Part shown: positions 34,481-43,211 of the stretch, one piece after another
How positions within the stretch are numbered: position 1 is the stretch's first letter
How the letters are laid out: each line of letters begins with the position of its first letter
Translations under genes and position numbers: made by a program
Notes under the pieces: generated by a model
The model's input: only the letters and a program-made list of their open reading frames with translations
Databases searched by the model: none
What the model was told of the DNA's origin: nothing
Source of the DNA: Rhodocyclaceae bacterium
GTDB taxonomy: Bacteria > Pseudomonadota > Gammaproteobacteria > Burkholderiales > Rhodocyclaceae
Direction of reading: 5' to 3'
NCBI GenBank assembly: GCA_028869135.1
Contig: JAGWTC010000017.1
Coordinates: forward strand, 1-58,229
Length of the DNA: 58,229 bases

Positions 34481-35674
34481 ATGCGGAGAACAGTCGAATG
34501 GTTTGCATGGGGGTGTCTGCTGTGTTCGGCGACGGCCTGGGCCGATCCGGACGACACGCTGAGCCTTGTCGTGGGTGCGGGTCTGATGCGCGATGACAAT
34601 CTGTTTCGCACCGTCGATGAGCGCAGGACATCCGACGAGATCAGAAGCCTCATCTTCGGCGTGAGGCTCGACAAGGAGTATTCGCTGCAGCGTTTCAAGG
34701 TGAATGCAACGATGACCGACTATCGCTATCGCGACAACGACTACATGAACTACATGGGGCAGAACCTGAATGCCGCATGGGCGTGGAAACTGTCGCCGTC
34801 GCTGTACGGCAATCTGAGCACAGGGCGCGTCAAGTCGCTGAACAGCTTCACCGACTATGTCGCGCAGGAGCCGGAGCGCCGCAAGAATATTCGCACGACG
34901 AGCACCAGCCGCTTCGACGTGGAGTGGGAGGCGCTCGGTCCGCTGCACCTGATCAGCGCGATCAGCCATTACAACCAGAAGAACAGCGAGCTTTTCATTC
35001 AGGACGACAATTTCAGCGCCAGGATCGGCGAGGCCGGCATCAAGTATGTGACCTCGGCCCAAAGCTCGGTGGCGCTGGTGCAGCGCCGGACCGACGGCCA
35101 GTATGCCCGTCAGGCCAATCCCGCCACGGGTCTGGACGCCAGCTTCTCGCAGAACGACACGGAAGTGCGGGCGACCTGGAATCCGACCGTCAAGACCAAT
35201 GTGTCGGGGCGGCTCGCCCATATCGACCGCAGCTCCGACAATTTTCCGGAGCGCAACTTCAGCGGCAACGTCGGGTCGGTGGATCTCAACTGGGGCCTGA
35301 CCGAAAAGGTCGATCTGCTGTTCAATCTGCGCCGCGATCTCAGCGCCTATCAGGAGGTGCGCAATCCGGCCGCCTCCTACAGCAGCTTCTACACCAGCGA
35401 AATGTTCAGCTTCAGCCCGGTCTGGAAGATGACCGAGAAAACCCGCCTGAAGCTGCGCTGGAGCCGGGAGAACCGGGATTATGAAGGCACGGTCGTGAAC
35501 AACGATCCCATGCGTCGCGACAAGCTGAGATACAGCGGCGCCTCTCTCGAATGGGAGCCGCGCAAGAGCATCAATGTGTCGTTCGATTACCTGCGCCAGT
35601 CGCGCGATTCGAGCGAGAGCATCCGCAACTTCACGGACAACATCTACAACCTGTCCGTGATCCTGAACTTCTGA
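34481..35674 (+). CDS. epsL: EPS operon outer-membrane beta-barrel protein EpsL
   Basis: The 397-residue protein starts with a signal peptide (cleavage expected after AWA, about residue 21) and then shows alternating beta-strand patterns throughout, ending in the terminal strand LSVILNF with a C-terminal Phe, as in outer-membrane barrels. The family (EpsL of exosortase-B EPS operons) is thought to take part in EPS export or attachment. It heads the epsL-D-E-F-G-xrtB-I run. The ribosome site before ATG 34481 is weak. Confidence 0.85.
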   Translation: MRRTVEWFAWGCLLCSATAWADPDDTLSLVVGAGLMRDDNLFRTVDERRTSDEIRSLIFGVRLDKEYSLQRFKVNATMTDYRYRDNDYMNYMGQNLNAAWAWKLSPSLYGNLSTGRVKSLNSFTDYVAQEPERRKNIRTTSTSRFDVEWEALGPLHLISAISHYNQKNSELFIQDDNFSARIGEAGIKYVTSAQSSVALVQRRTDGQYARQANPATGLDASFSQNDTEVRATWNPTVKTNVSGRLAHIDRSSDNFPERNFSGNVGSVDLNWGLTEKVDLLFNLRRDLSAYQEVRNPAASYSSFYTSEMFSFSPVWKMTEKTRLKLRWSRENRDYEGTVVNNDPMRRDKLRYSGASLEWEPRKSINVSFDYLRQSRDSSESIRNFTDNIYNLSVILNF

Positions 35675-35698
35675 CCGCACACCCGAAAGGAATACATC

Positions 35699-36583
35699 GT
35701 GCCCACTGCCAAGCGTTGCCTGTATGCCGGCTGCGCCTCCCTGGTTCTGCTGGCCGGATGCAGCGACTCCGCTTCCAGGAAGCCGCTGACGCAGGTTGCC
35801 GCGCGCGTGGATGGCGAGGAGATCTCCATCCACCAGATCAATGCGCTGCTTCCGCAGATGCAGGAGATGCCCGCCGCATCCGGCGGTGCGCCCGAGGCCA
35901 CGCGCAAGGCGGTGCTGGACAGGCTCATCGACCGACAGGTCATCTATGCGCAGGCGCTTGAAAGGAAGGTGGATCGGGATCCGAAGGTCGTGATGCTGAT
36001 CGACGCCGCCAGGCGCGAGATCGTTGCGCGCGCCTATCTGGACGCGCTGCTGGCGTCGCCGCCGGCGATTGCGCCGGTCGATATTCATCAGTACTACGTC
36101 GAAAACCCGGCGCTGTTTGCGCGGCGCCGCATCTACACGCTGGACGGGCTTGTGCTGGCGGCCAATCCAGACGAGCTCGAACCCGTCAAGCGCATGATAG
36201 GCGCGGGCAGCGATGTGCGCGCCATCGGCGGCTATCTCCGGGCGCACGGCGTCGAATTCACCGCTGACAGCGGCGTGCGCAAGGCCGAACAGATTCCTCT
36301 CGATGTGCTGCCGAGCCTGTCCATGGCTGCGGACGGCTCCACCACGCTGATCGACAGCGGCCAGCGCTATTACGTCTACCACCTCGTGTCCTCGCAGCTT
36401 GCGCCTGTCGACGAGGCGAGCGCACGCCCGCGGATCGCCACCTTCCTCGCCAATCAGCAAGGCCAGCGCATGGTCGCGCAGGAGGTGAAGCGCCTCAAGG
36501 CCAATGCGCGCATCGAGTACCTCGGGGACTTTGCCAAACCGGAAGCCGGCAAGCCCGGCAATACCGTCGCTACGCTGAAATAG
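35699..36583 (+). CDS. epsD: EpsD-family peptidyl-prolyl isomerase lipoprotein
   Basis: The 294-residue protein has a lipoprotein signal peptide ending LLAGC (Cys21), a SurA-like N-terminal helical region (LDRLIDRQVIYAQALE) and a divergent parvulin-like C-terminal part. EpsD proteins are periplasmic PPIase-like chaperones of exosortase-B EPS operons, probably helping fold the export barrel. Translation starts at GTG 35699 with GAAAGG upstream. Parvulin active-site residues are hard to see, so enzymatic activity is uncertain. Confidence 0.85.
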   Translation: MPTAKRCLYAGCASLVLLAGCSDSASRKPLTQVAARVDGEEISIHQINALLPQMQEMPAASGGAPEATRKAVLDRLIDRQVIYAQALERKVDRDPKVVMLIDAARREIVARAYLDALLASPPAIAPVDIHQYYVENPALFARRRIYTLDGLVLAANPDELEPVKRMIGAGSDVRAIGGYLRAHGVEFTADSGVRKAEQIPLDVLPSLSMAADGSTTLIDSGQRYYVYHLVSSQLAPVDEASARPRIATFLANQQGQRMVAQEVKRLKANARIEYLGDFAKPEAGKPGNTVATLK

Positions 36584-36596
36584 AAAGGAGCTCGCC

Positions 36597-37415
36597 GTGA
36601 GCCATACGCATGTCTTTTCAAGCCATCTCAAGCGTCTGCTTCTTGCCGCTTTTCTGCTGCCGCTGTGCGTTTTCGCGCAGGAGGCGGCCGGCCCGGACTA
36701 TCGTCTGGCGGCCGGCGACTCCATCCGCATCACCGTTTTCCAGAATCCGGACATGGCGCTCGAAACCCGGGTTTCGGAGAGCGGAACCATCAACTATCCG
36801 CTCGTCGGTGCGGTCAAGATCGGCGGGCTCAGCATCGAGGCGGCCGAGAAGCGGATTGCGCAGGGCCTGCGCGACGGCGGCTTCGTCAAGCAGCCGCAGG
36901 TCAATATCGGGCTGATGGCGGTACGCGGCAACCAGGTGTCCGTGCTCGGTCTGGTCAGCCGGCCGGGGCGTTTCCCGCTGGAAACCACCATGCGCGTTTC
37001 CGACGTCATCGCCCTTGCCGGCGGCGTCACGCCGACCGGCTCGGATACCGCGATCGTCAGCGGCACGCGCGACGGCCAGCCCTTCCGCAAGGAGATCGAC
37101 ATTCCCTCGCTGTTTGCCAGGAGCAATTCGCCGGATGATCTTGTGTTGCAGGGCGGCGATGTCGTCTATGTCGACAAGGCGCCGATGTTCTATCTCTACG
37201 GCGAGGCGCAGCGCCCCGGCGCCTATCGCATCGAGCGCGGCATGACGGTGCAGCAGGCGCTGGCGCTCGGCGGCGGCCCCACCCCGCGCGGCACCGAGTG
37301 GCGGCTGCGTCTGGATCGCCGCGGCCCTGACGGCAAGATCGAGCGCCTTTCGCCCGAGCGCGACGAGCCGATCCAGTCCGACGACGTGCTGTATGTGCGG
37401 GAAAGCCTGTTCTAG
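36597..37415 (+). CDS. epsE: Polysaccharide export protein EpsE (Wza-like)
   Basis: EpsE belongs to the polysaccharide export (PES) family, which forms the periplasmic and outer-membrane channel for EPS. The 272-residue protein has a signal peptide ending near VFA/QE (no lipobox), the Poly_export domain (YRLAAGDSIRITVFQNPDM, about 34-110) and two SLBB domains (VLGLVSRPGRFPL and YLYGEAQRPGAYRIE). It starts with GTG 36597 after AAAGGAG. It lacks a Wza-type lipid Cys and C-terminal helix and may rely on EpsL as barrel. Confidence 0.9.
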   Translation: MSHTHVFSSHLKRLLLAAFLLPLCVFAQEAAGPDYRLAAGDSIRITVFQNPDMALETRVSESGTINYPLVGAVKIGGLSIEAAEKRIAQGLRDGGFVKQPQVNIGLMAVRGNQVSVLGLVSRPGRFPLETTMRVSDVIALAGGVTPTGSDTAIVSGTRDGQPFRKEIDIPSLFARSNSPDDLVLQGGDVVYVDKAPMFYLYGEAQRPGAYRIERGMTVQQALALGGGPTPRGTEWRLRLDRRGPDGKIERLSPERDEPIQSDDVLYVRESLF

Positions 37416-37424
37416 GAGCGCGAC

Positions 37425-38822
37425 ATGACCATACATCAGCTACTCCTGATCCTGTGGGCGCGGCGCAAGCTCATTCTCACGGTGTTCGCCGGCACGGTGG
37501 GGCTGGCCCTGCTCGTCTGCCTGGTGATGCCGCGGCAATACACCGCCTCGGCTTCGGTCGTGCTCGACGTCAAGTCGCCCGATCCGATTGCCGGCATGGT
37601 GCTGCCCGGTCTGATGGCGCCCGGCTACATGGCCACGCAGACCGACATCATCCAGAGCGAGCGCGTCGCCCAGCGCGTCGTCAAACTGCTGAAGCTGGAC
37701 GAAAATGCCGAGCTGCGCGAGAAGTGGGCCGATGCGACCGACAGCCGCGGTTCGCTGACGAGCTGGCTGGCCGATCTGCTGGAACGCAAGCTGGATGTCG
37801 CCCCGTCGCGCGAGAGCAACGTCATCAGCATCTCGTACGCCAACAGCGACCCGGCCATGGCCGCCGCCATTGCCAATGCTTTCGCCCAGGCCTATATCGA
37901 CACCACCATCGATCTGCGGGTCGAGCCGGCGCGCCAGTACTCGCACTGGTTCGACACGCAACTGAAGGATCAGCGCGACCGGCTGGAGCAGGCGCAACGC
38001 GCGCTGTCCGATTATCAGCAGAAGAACGGCATCCTGGTCACCGACGAACGGCTCGACTACGAGTCGCAAAGGCTCAACGACCTGTCGGCGCAACTGACCC
38101 AGGTTCAGGCGCAGACGACCGAATTCAGCAGCAAGCAGAAACTGAATCCGAACACGCTGCCTGAAGTGGTGCAGAGCCCGCTGATCAGCTCCCTGAAAAC
38201 GGAGATCGCACAGCGCGAATCCAAGTTGAAGGAGCTGTCGAGCAATCTCGGCGAGAATCATCCGCAGTATCGCAGCGCCATCGCCGAGCTCAATGAACTG
38301 CGGTCGCGCTTGCGCCAAGAAACCGACACGATTGCGGCCTCGGTCAAGACGGCGGGCAGCGCGGGCCATATCCGCGAGAGCGAGATCGCGCATGCCATGG
38401 ATCTGCAGAAGGCCAAGCTGCTCGAACTGCGCAAGCAGCGCGACGATATCGCCGTCCTCCGGCGCGATGTCGAGTCGGCGCAGGCGGCCTTCGACGCGGT
38501 GAGCCAGCGCATGACGCAGACCCGCCTCGAAGCGCAGTCGGTGCAGACCAATGTCTCGGTGCTGACGCCGGCCACGGAGCCGCTGCTGCCGTCGAATCCG
38601 CGCATCATGCGCAACCTCGTCATTGCCGCCTTCCTCGGCACGCTCGCCGGCATCGCCGCCGCACTGGTCGTCGAGCTCGGCCAGCGCCGCATCCGCTCGG
38701 CCGACTACCTGGCGCACTGCCTCGGCGTGCCGGTGCTGGTCGAGCTGGATTCAGGCATGCCGCCAACGAAGCGGCTCGGCGGCCGCAATCTGGGCAGCTA
38801 TCTGCTGCCTTTCGCCCGCTAG
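37425..38822 (+). CDS. epsF: Chain-length determinant / co-polymerase EpsF
   Basis: The 465-residue inner-membrane protein has a Wzz domain with membrane segments at about 16-36 and 402-422. A long periplasmic coiled coil (about 180-385) lies between them, as in GumC-type co-polymerases. It sets EPS chain length and bridges Wzy to EpsE. The kinase is a separate protein, EpsG. It follows epsE by 9 nt. Confidence 0.92.
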   Translation: MTIHQLLLILWARRKLILTVFAGTVGLALLVCLVMPRQYTASASVVLDVKSPDPIAGMVLPGLMAPGYMATQTDIIQSERVAQRVVKLLKLDENAELREKWADATDSRGSLTSWLADLLERKLDVAPSRESNVISISYANSDPAMAAAIANAFAQAYIDTTIDLRVEPARQYSHWFDTQLKDQRDRLEQAQRALSDYQQKNGILVTDERLDYESQRLNDLSAQLTQVQAQTTEFSSKQKLNPNTLPEVVQSPLISSLKTEIAQRESKLKELSSNLGENHPQYRSAIAELNELRSRLRQETDTIAASVKTAGSAGHIRESEIAHAMDLQKAKLLELRKQRDDIAVLRRDVESAQAAFDAVSQRMTQTRLEAQSVQTNVSVLTPATEPLLPSNPRIMRNLVIAAFLGTLAGIAAALVVELGQRRIRSADYLAHCLGVPVLVELDSGMPPTKRLGGRNLGSYLLPFAR

Positions 38823-38853
38823 CGCGGCCAGGCCGGATCAGGAGGTTTAACTG

Positions 38854-39720
38854 ATGGACATCATTCCGTACGAAATCATCAAGAGCAACGGCTCGATTGG
38901 CGCCATTCTGATAGACAGCGGGCGCCTGAGCCCGGAGGATGCCGAAGCGGTGCTGCGTCTGCAGAAGGAGCGCGGCCTGCGCTTCGGCGATGCCGCCATC
39001 GAGCTCGGCTTCGTCACCGATCAGGACATCCAGCATGCCCTGTCCTGCCAGTATGACTACCCCTATCTGCTGCCCGGCGACCAGCGTATCAGCGAGTCGG
39101 TCGTCGCGGCCTTCCAGCCCTTCAACCGCATGGTCGAGCAGTTGCGCGTGCTGCGCAGCCAGTTGATGCTGCGCTGGTACGACCCCATCGCCGAATGCAA
39201 GACGCTGGCCATCGTCAGCCCCGGTAGCAAGGAGGGGCGCAGCTTTGTCGCCGCCAATCTGGCAGTGGTGTTTTCCCAGCTCGGCGAGCGCACCTTGCTG
39301 ATCGATGCCGACTTGCGCAAGCCCGATCAGGACGAATTGTTCCGCACCCCAAATTCGCTCGGCCTGTCATCGATTCTGTCCGATCGCTGCCGTCCGGAGC
39401 AGGCCATTCAGCGCGTTAACGGCCTGCGTGCGCTGTCGCTGCTGCCGTCCGGGCCGAAGCCGCCGAACCCGCAGGAACTGCTGGCGCGGCCCGCGTTCGC
39501 CACCCTGTTGCATCAGGCCCGGGGGCAGTTCGACGTCATCATCATCGATACGCCGGCGGCGTCCGAAAATGCCGATGCCCAGACCATTGCCGCCCGCTGC
39601 GGCGCCGCGCTGGTGGTGGCGCGCAAGGACATGACGAGTGCCGGGCCGGCCAGCCGCATGGCGGCCTTCATGCAGCAGGGCGGTACCCATATCGTCGGCG
39701 CCGTGATGAACAATGGCTGA
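38854..39720 (+). CDS. epsG: EpsG tyrosine-kinase-like ATPase with GspE-N/MshEN-like domain
   Basis: EpsG is the cytoplasmic kinase partner of EpsF (CpsD/Wzc type). The N-terminal region (about 12-75) carries a MshEN/GspE-N-like motif, RFGDAAIELGFVTDQDIQHALSCQ in part, which in related domains binds c-di-GMP. The ATPase part has P-loop PGSKEGRS (123-130), Walker A' LLIDADLRKP and Walker B IIIDTPA. The P-loop Lys of GK[ST] is Arg, a change I recall for this family, and no Tyr cluster is present at the C-terminus. Kinase activity is therefore uncertain. Confidence 0.87.
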   Translation: MDIIPYEIIKSNGSIGAILIDSGRLSPEDAEAVLRLQKERGLRFGDAAIELGFVTDQDIQHALSCQYDYPYLLPGDQRISESVVAAFQPFNRMVEQLRVLRSQLMLRWYDPIAECKTLAIVSPGSKEGRSFVAANLAVVFSQLGERTLLIDADLRKPDQDELFRTPNSLGLSSILSDRCRPEQAIQRVNGLRALSLLPSGPKPPNPQELLARPAFATLLHQARGQFDVIIIDTPAASENADAQTIAARCGAALVVARKDMTSAGPASRMAAFMQQGGTHIVGAVMNNG

Positions 39721-39731
39721 GCCGGGCCTCC

Positions 39732-40664
39732 ATGGGCGCCCTCAACCTTTCGGCGCGCGCCCGTCCCTGGTTTGAGGCGGGCATGCCGGACGCTACGGGA
39801 CGCGCCCCCGGACTTGCTCATCCGGCCTTCATGCTGGCGCCGGTACTCATCGGCGCGCTCGCCCTCTATCTGCCGACCTATCTGGATCTGGCGGACGTCC
39901 TGCCCGGCGCGGCCGGCCAGGGGCATGAGCTGATCATCCTCGGCGTGTCGCTGTGGCTGGCCTGGCGCCAGCGCAGGCCTCTGGCGGCGCTGCCGGTTCG
40001 CCCCCTGGCGCGGGGCTGGCCGCTCATGCTGCTGGGGCTCGCGCTGTATGTGCTCGGGCGTTCGCAGGACATCCTGCTGTTCGAGGTCGGTTCGCAGATA
40101 CTGGTGTTCGCCAGCCTGTTGCTGCTGCTGAGCGGTGTCGCCGCGCTGAGGTTGCTGTCCTTCCCCCTGCTTTACCTGATCTTCATGGTGCCCTTGCCCG
40201 GCCCGCTCGTGGATGCGGTCACGCTGCCCATGAAGAGCGGCGTTTCCATGGCGGTCGAACATGTGCTGGCCGGCGCCGGCTATCCGATCTCGCGTTCCGG
40301 CGTCGTCATGCAGATCGGGCAGTACCAGTTGCTCGTCGCCGACGCCTGCGCCGGCTTGCATACCCTGTTCACCCTCGAAGCCCTGGGGGTGCTCTACATG
40401 CATCTGGTCCGGCATACCTCGGTGGTGCGCAATATTCTGCTGGCCGCATGGATCGTGCCGATCTCCTTCAGCGCCAACGTCATACGCGTGCTGGTGCTGA
40501 CGCTCATCACCTACCATTTCGGTGACGAGGCGGGGCAAGGCTTCATGCACGGCTTTGCCGGCATGGTGCTGTTCGTCAGCGCGCTGTTGCTGATCATGGG
40601 CATCGACAATGCCCTGCAGTGGTTTGTGGCCTTGCGGCGTCCCGCGACAAGGATGGCGGCATGA
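39732..40664 (+). CDS. xrtB: Exosortase B
   Basis: Exosortases are inner-membrane cysteine transpeptidase-like enzymes thought to cut PEP-CTERM proteins. The 310-residue protein has about eight membrane segments and the catalytic triad pattern: Cys206 in ADACAGLHT, Arg252 in ANVIRV and His273 in GFMHGFAG. Its position between epsG and epsI marks the B type (from methylotroph-like EPS operons). Its stop overlaps the epsI start (ATGA). The only PEP-CTERM substrate seen here is at 54623. Confidence 0.94.
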   Translation: MGALNLSARARPWFEAGMPDATGRAPGLAHPAFMLAPVLIGALALYLPTYLDLADVLPGAAGQGHELIILGVSLWLAWRQRRPLAALPVRPLARGWPLMLLGLALYVLGRSQDILLFEVGSQILVFASLLLLLSGVAALRLLSFPLLYLIFMVPLPGPLVDAVTLPMKSGVSMAVEHVLAGAGYPISRSGVVMQIGQYQLLVADACAGLHTLFTLEALGVLYMHLVRHTSVVRNILLAAWIVPISFSANVIRVLVLTLITYHFGDEAGQGFMHGFAGMVLFVSALLLIMGIDNALQWFVALRRPATRMAA

Positions 40665-41362
40665 AGATCGCCGCGCGGACACCGCTGCTCGGGGCGCTGA
40701 TGGTCGCGGGCGCGCTGCTGGCCGCCTTGCTCAAGCCCACCCTCCTGCTGGCGGACCAGGAAAGCTCGCTCGATCTCGCGCATGTCGTGCCTGCGCAGAT
40801 CGGCGCCTGGCGCATGGTGTCGAACGGCAACGGACTGATCGTCGATCCCGGCCAGCGCGAGCTGATCGAAGCCCTCTACACCGAGACCGTCACGCGCGCC
40901 TATCGCGACGGCGACGGCTATCTGATCATGCTGTCCATCGCCTACGGCAAGGATCAGCGCGACGCGCTGCAGCTTCATCGCCCGGAGATCTGCTACCCGG
41001 CGCAAGGCTTCGTGCTCATGGACAGGCAGCGCGCGACGCTGGCCCCCTGGCGCATTCCCCTGACGCGCTTGCAGACCCGGATGGCGAACCGCTATGAGCC
41101 CGTCAGCTACTGGACCGTGATCGGCGACCAGCCCTACGCGGGCGGCGTTGCCAAGAAGCTCCACGAAATTCGCTACGGCCTCGCCGGTGTGATTCCCGAC
41201 GGCATGCTGGTGCGCATTTCGTCGCTGGATCGCGATGCCGACAGGGCCTATGAACAGCATCAGGCATTTGCGCGGGCCCTGATTGCGGCGCTGCCCCCCG
41301 AAGTGCGGCCGCGCTTTGCCGGCCGCGCACCGCCCAAGGACGAGAAAGGAGCCGCAAGCTAA
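40661..41362 (+). CDS. epsI: Exosortase-B-associated protein EpsI
   Basis: The 233-residue protein has one N-terminal membrane segment (about 8-30) and the EpsI domain with YGKDQRDALQLHRPEICYPAQGF, conserved across exosortase-linked EpsI proteins (in some systems fused to the exosortase). It lies in the periplasm and is presumed to assist exosortase or EPS processing. ATGA overlap with xrtB and TAATG overlap with the next gene show tight coupling. Confidence 0.9.
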   Translation: MKIAARTPLLGALMVAGALLAALLKPTLLLADQESSLDLAHVVPAQIGAWRMVSNGNGLIVDPGQRELIEALYTETVTRAYRDGDGYLIMLSIAYGKDQRDALQLHRPEICYPAQGFVLMDRQRATLAPWRIPLTRLQTRMANRYEPVSYWTVIGDQPYAGGVAKKLHEIRYGLAGVIPDGMLVRISSLDRDADRAYEQHQAFARALIAALPPEVRPRFAGRAPPKDEKGAAS

Positions 41363-42129
41363 TGCTGACCGCCAAGTCGAACTGGTGCTTTCGCTGGATG
41401 AAGACGCTGGATCACATTCGCTGCGTGCAGTCCGAACGCGAGCTGGAGAAGTTCATTGCGCGCCTTCGCGCCCCGCAGCGGCCGGAGACGCTGGCCTTCG
41501 TCAATGCGCACGCCATGAACTGCATTGCGGCGATGGAGGATTTCGGCGCCGCCTTGTGGAGCGCGAGCCTCGTCGTGCGCGACGGCTCCGGCATGTCCAT
41601 CCTGCTCAAGGCGCTGAATCGCAAGCCGGGCCTGAACCTCAACGGCACCGACCTGATCCCGCGCATCATCGCCCGCTACGACGGTCAGGCGATCGCCCTG
41701 CTGGGTACGCGCGACCCCTGGCTCGGCAAGGCCGCGGCCACGGTCAGAAGCGCCTTGGCGCCATCGAGTCGCGTGACGCAGCTCGACGGATTCCAGCCGA
41801 ACCCGCGCTATCTTGCCTGGGCGCGCCTGCACCGGCCGGCGCTCATCGTGCTGGGCATGGGCATGCCCAAACAGGAGCAGGTCGCGGCCCTGCTGCGCGA
41901 ACAGCTCGACTATCCCTGTCTCATCGTCTGCGGCGGCGCCATTATCGATTTTCTCGGCGACCGCATCACGCGTGCGCCGCAATGGATGCGCAGTCTCGGC
42001 GTCGAATGGGCCTATCGCCTGATGCTGGAGCCGCGGCGGCTGTTCGAACGCTATGTGCTCGGCAACCCGGTCTTTCTGCTGCGCGCGCTGCATTTCCGGC
42101 GGGAACGCTACAAATGGCGCAGCATGTAA
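41362..42129 (+). CDS. WecG/TagA/CpsF-family glycosyltransferase (GT26)
   Basis: The 255-residue protein has the GT26 features: FVNAHAMNCIAA, DGSGM(S), NGTDLIPRI, LLGTRDPWLGKAA, LGMGMPKQEQ and FLGDRITRAPQWMRSLGVEWAYRL. Members transfer ManNAc(A), glucose or glucuronate-type sugars to lipid-linked intermediates at the membrane. It overlaps epsI by one base and the following acyltransferase by 16 nt, so it is the last core eps gene. The donor sugar is not predictable. Confidence 0.92.
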   Translation: MLTAKSNWCFRWMKTLDHIRCVQSERELEKFIARLRAPQRPETLAFVNAHAMNCIAAMEDFGAALWSASLVVRDGSGMSILLKALNRKPGLNLNGTDLIPRIIARYDGQAIALLGTRDPWLGKAAATVRSALAPSSRVTQLDGFQPNPRYLAWARLHRPALIVLGMGMPKQEQVAALLREQLDYPCLIVCGGAIIDFLGDRITRAPQWMRSLGVEWAYRLMLEPRRLFERYVLGNPVFLLRALHFRRERYKWRSM

Positions 42130-43211
42130 TCAACCCCGCCTGCCCGGAGGCGAACCTTCCGCTTGCCGAGGCGACGCCGGACGCGCATGCCCGATTCATG
42201 ACGCAGCGGCGCTTCGGCTCGCTCGACGGCCTGCGCGCGCTCAGCATCGTCGCCGTCATCTGGCATCACACCGCGCCGTCCTGGGCCTCTTCCGCGCTGG
42301 TCGACGCAGGCACGCAGGGCGTCACGCTGTTCTTCGCCATCAGCGGCTTCCTGATCACCACGCTCATGCTGCGCGAACGCGAGCGCAGCGGTCGCATCGA
42401 CCTGCCGGCCTTCTATGCGCGTCGTTCCCTGCGCATCTTTCCGCTCTACTACCTGACGGTGCTGCTCTACGTCGTGCTGGTCTATGCGGTCGAGCGGCAC
42501 AGCGCGGCGGGGCAGGGCTTCTTCAACAACCTGCCGTATTTCGCCACCTACACCAGCAATATCTTCGTGCCGCTCGATGGCCGCGTCATCTTCTACTTCG
42601 CGTGGTCGCTGGCCGCCGAGGAGCAGTTCTATCTGCTGTGGCCGCTGCTGCTCTGCCTTTGCCGCAGCGGGCGGCAGGCGGCGGCCTTGCTGGGGCTGGC
42701 CATCGTCCTCTGCATCGTCGGCCATGCGCTGCAGAACCGCTTCCTGTCGGCGGTTCCCCTGGCCATCCTGGTCGGCGCCCTTTTCGCCATCGGCATGCAC
42801 GAACGCCGCTCCTACGAATGGCTGAATCGGCTGTTCGGTTCGAACGCGGCGCTGGCCGGAATCGTCGCACTGCTGGCGCTGAGCCTTGGCAGCGAACAGC
42901 CCTTCCATTTCGCGAATGCCCTGCTGTGCGCCGGCCTGGTCGCCTGCTGCGTGATCCGCGAAGATCATTTACTGGCCGGCGCCCTGAGCCTGCGTCCGCT
43001 CGCCTACGTCGGCAGCATCAGCTACGGCATGTATCTGCTGCACATGCTGAGCAAGAGCCTTGTCGTCAAGCTGCTCGGCCTTGCCCACCTGCCGCTCGAA
43101 GGCGTGCATGTCTTTGCGCTGACCACGCTGGCGGCAATCGCCGCGGCGACGCTCAGCTTCCGCTACTTTGAATCGATCTTCCTCGGGCTGAAGCTGCGAT
43201 ACGCCCGCTGA
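42114..43211 (+). CDS. Membrane O-acyltransferase (family 3)
   Basis: The 365-residue integral membrane protein has the acyltransferase-3 signature SLDGLRALSIVAVIWHH (about 38-54), FFAISGFLITTLMLRE and RRSLRIFPLYYL. Predicted role: O-acetylation of EPS repeat units. The start at ATG 42114 lies within the GT26 gene; ATG 42198 (MTQRRFGS) is an alternative. The same frame is open back to 41283, but that upstream part is antisense to nothing known and unlike any family. The 3' end overlaps the convergent gene by 59 bp. Confidence 0.87.
   Translation: MAQHVINPACPEANLPLAEATPDAHARFMTQRRFGSLDGLRALSIVAVIWHHTAPSWASSALVDAGTQGVTLFFAISGFLITTLMLRERERSGRIDLPAFYARRSLRIFPLYYLTVLLYVVLVYAVERHSAAGQGFFNNLPYFATYTSNIFVPLDGRVIFYFAWSLAAEEQFYLLWPLLLCLCRSGRQAAALLGLAIVLCIVGHALQNRFLSAVPLAILVGALFAIGMHERRSYEWLNRLFGSNAALAGIVALLALSLGSEQPFHFANALLCAGLVACCVIREDHLLAGALSLRPLAYVGSISYGMYLLHMLSKSLVVKLLGLAHLPLEGVHVFALTTLAAIAAATLSFRYFESIFLGLKLRYAR

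Noticed and set aside
34214-36631. 805-codon minus-strand frame over epsL-epsD
   Set aside because: It is antisense to two conserved EPS genes with signal peptides and good starts. The product looks like a GC-rich shadow.
41283-42113. N-terminal extension of the acyltransferase frame back to 41283
   Set aside because: It overlaps the epsI and GT26 coding regions in another frame. Acyltransferase similarity begins only after 42114, so the extension is chance.
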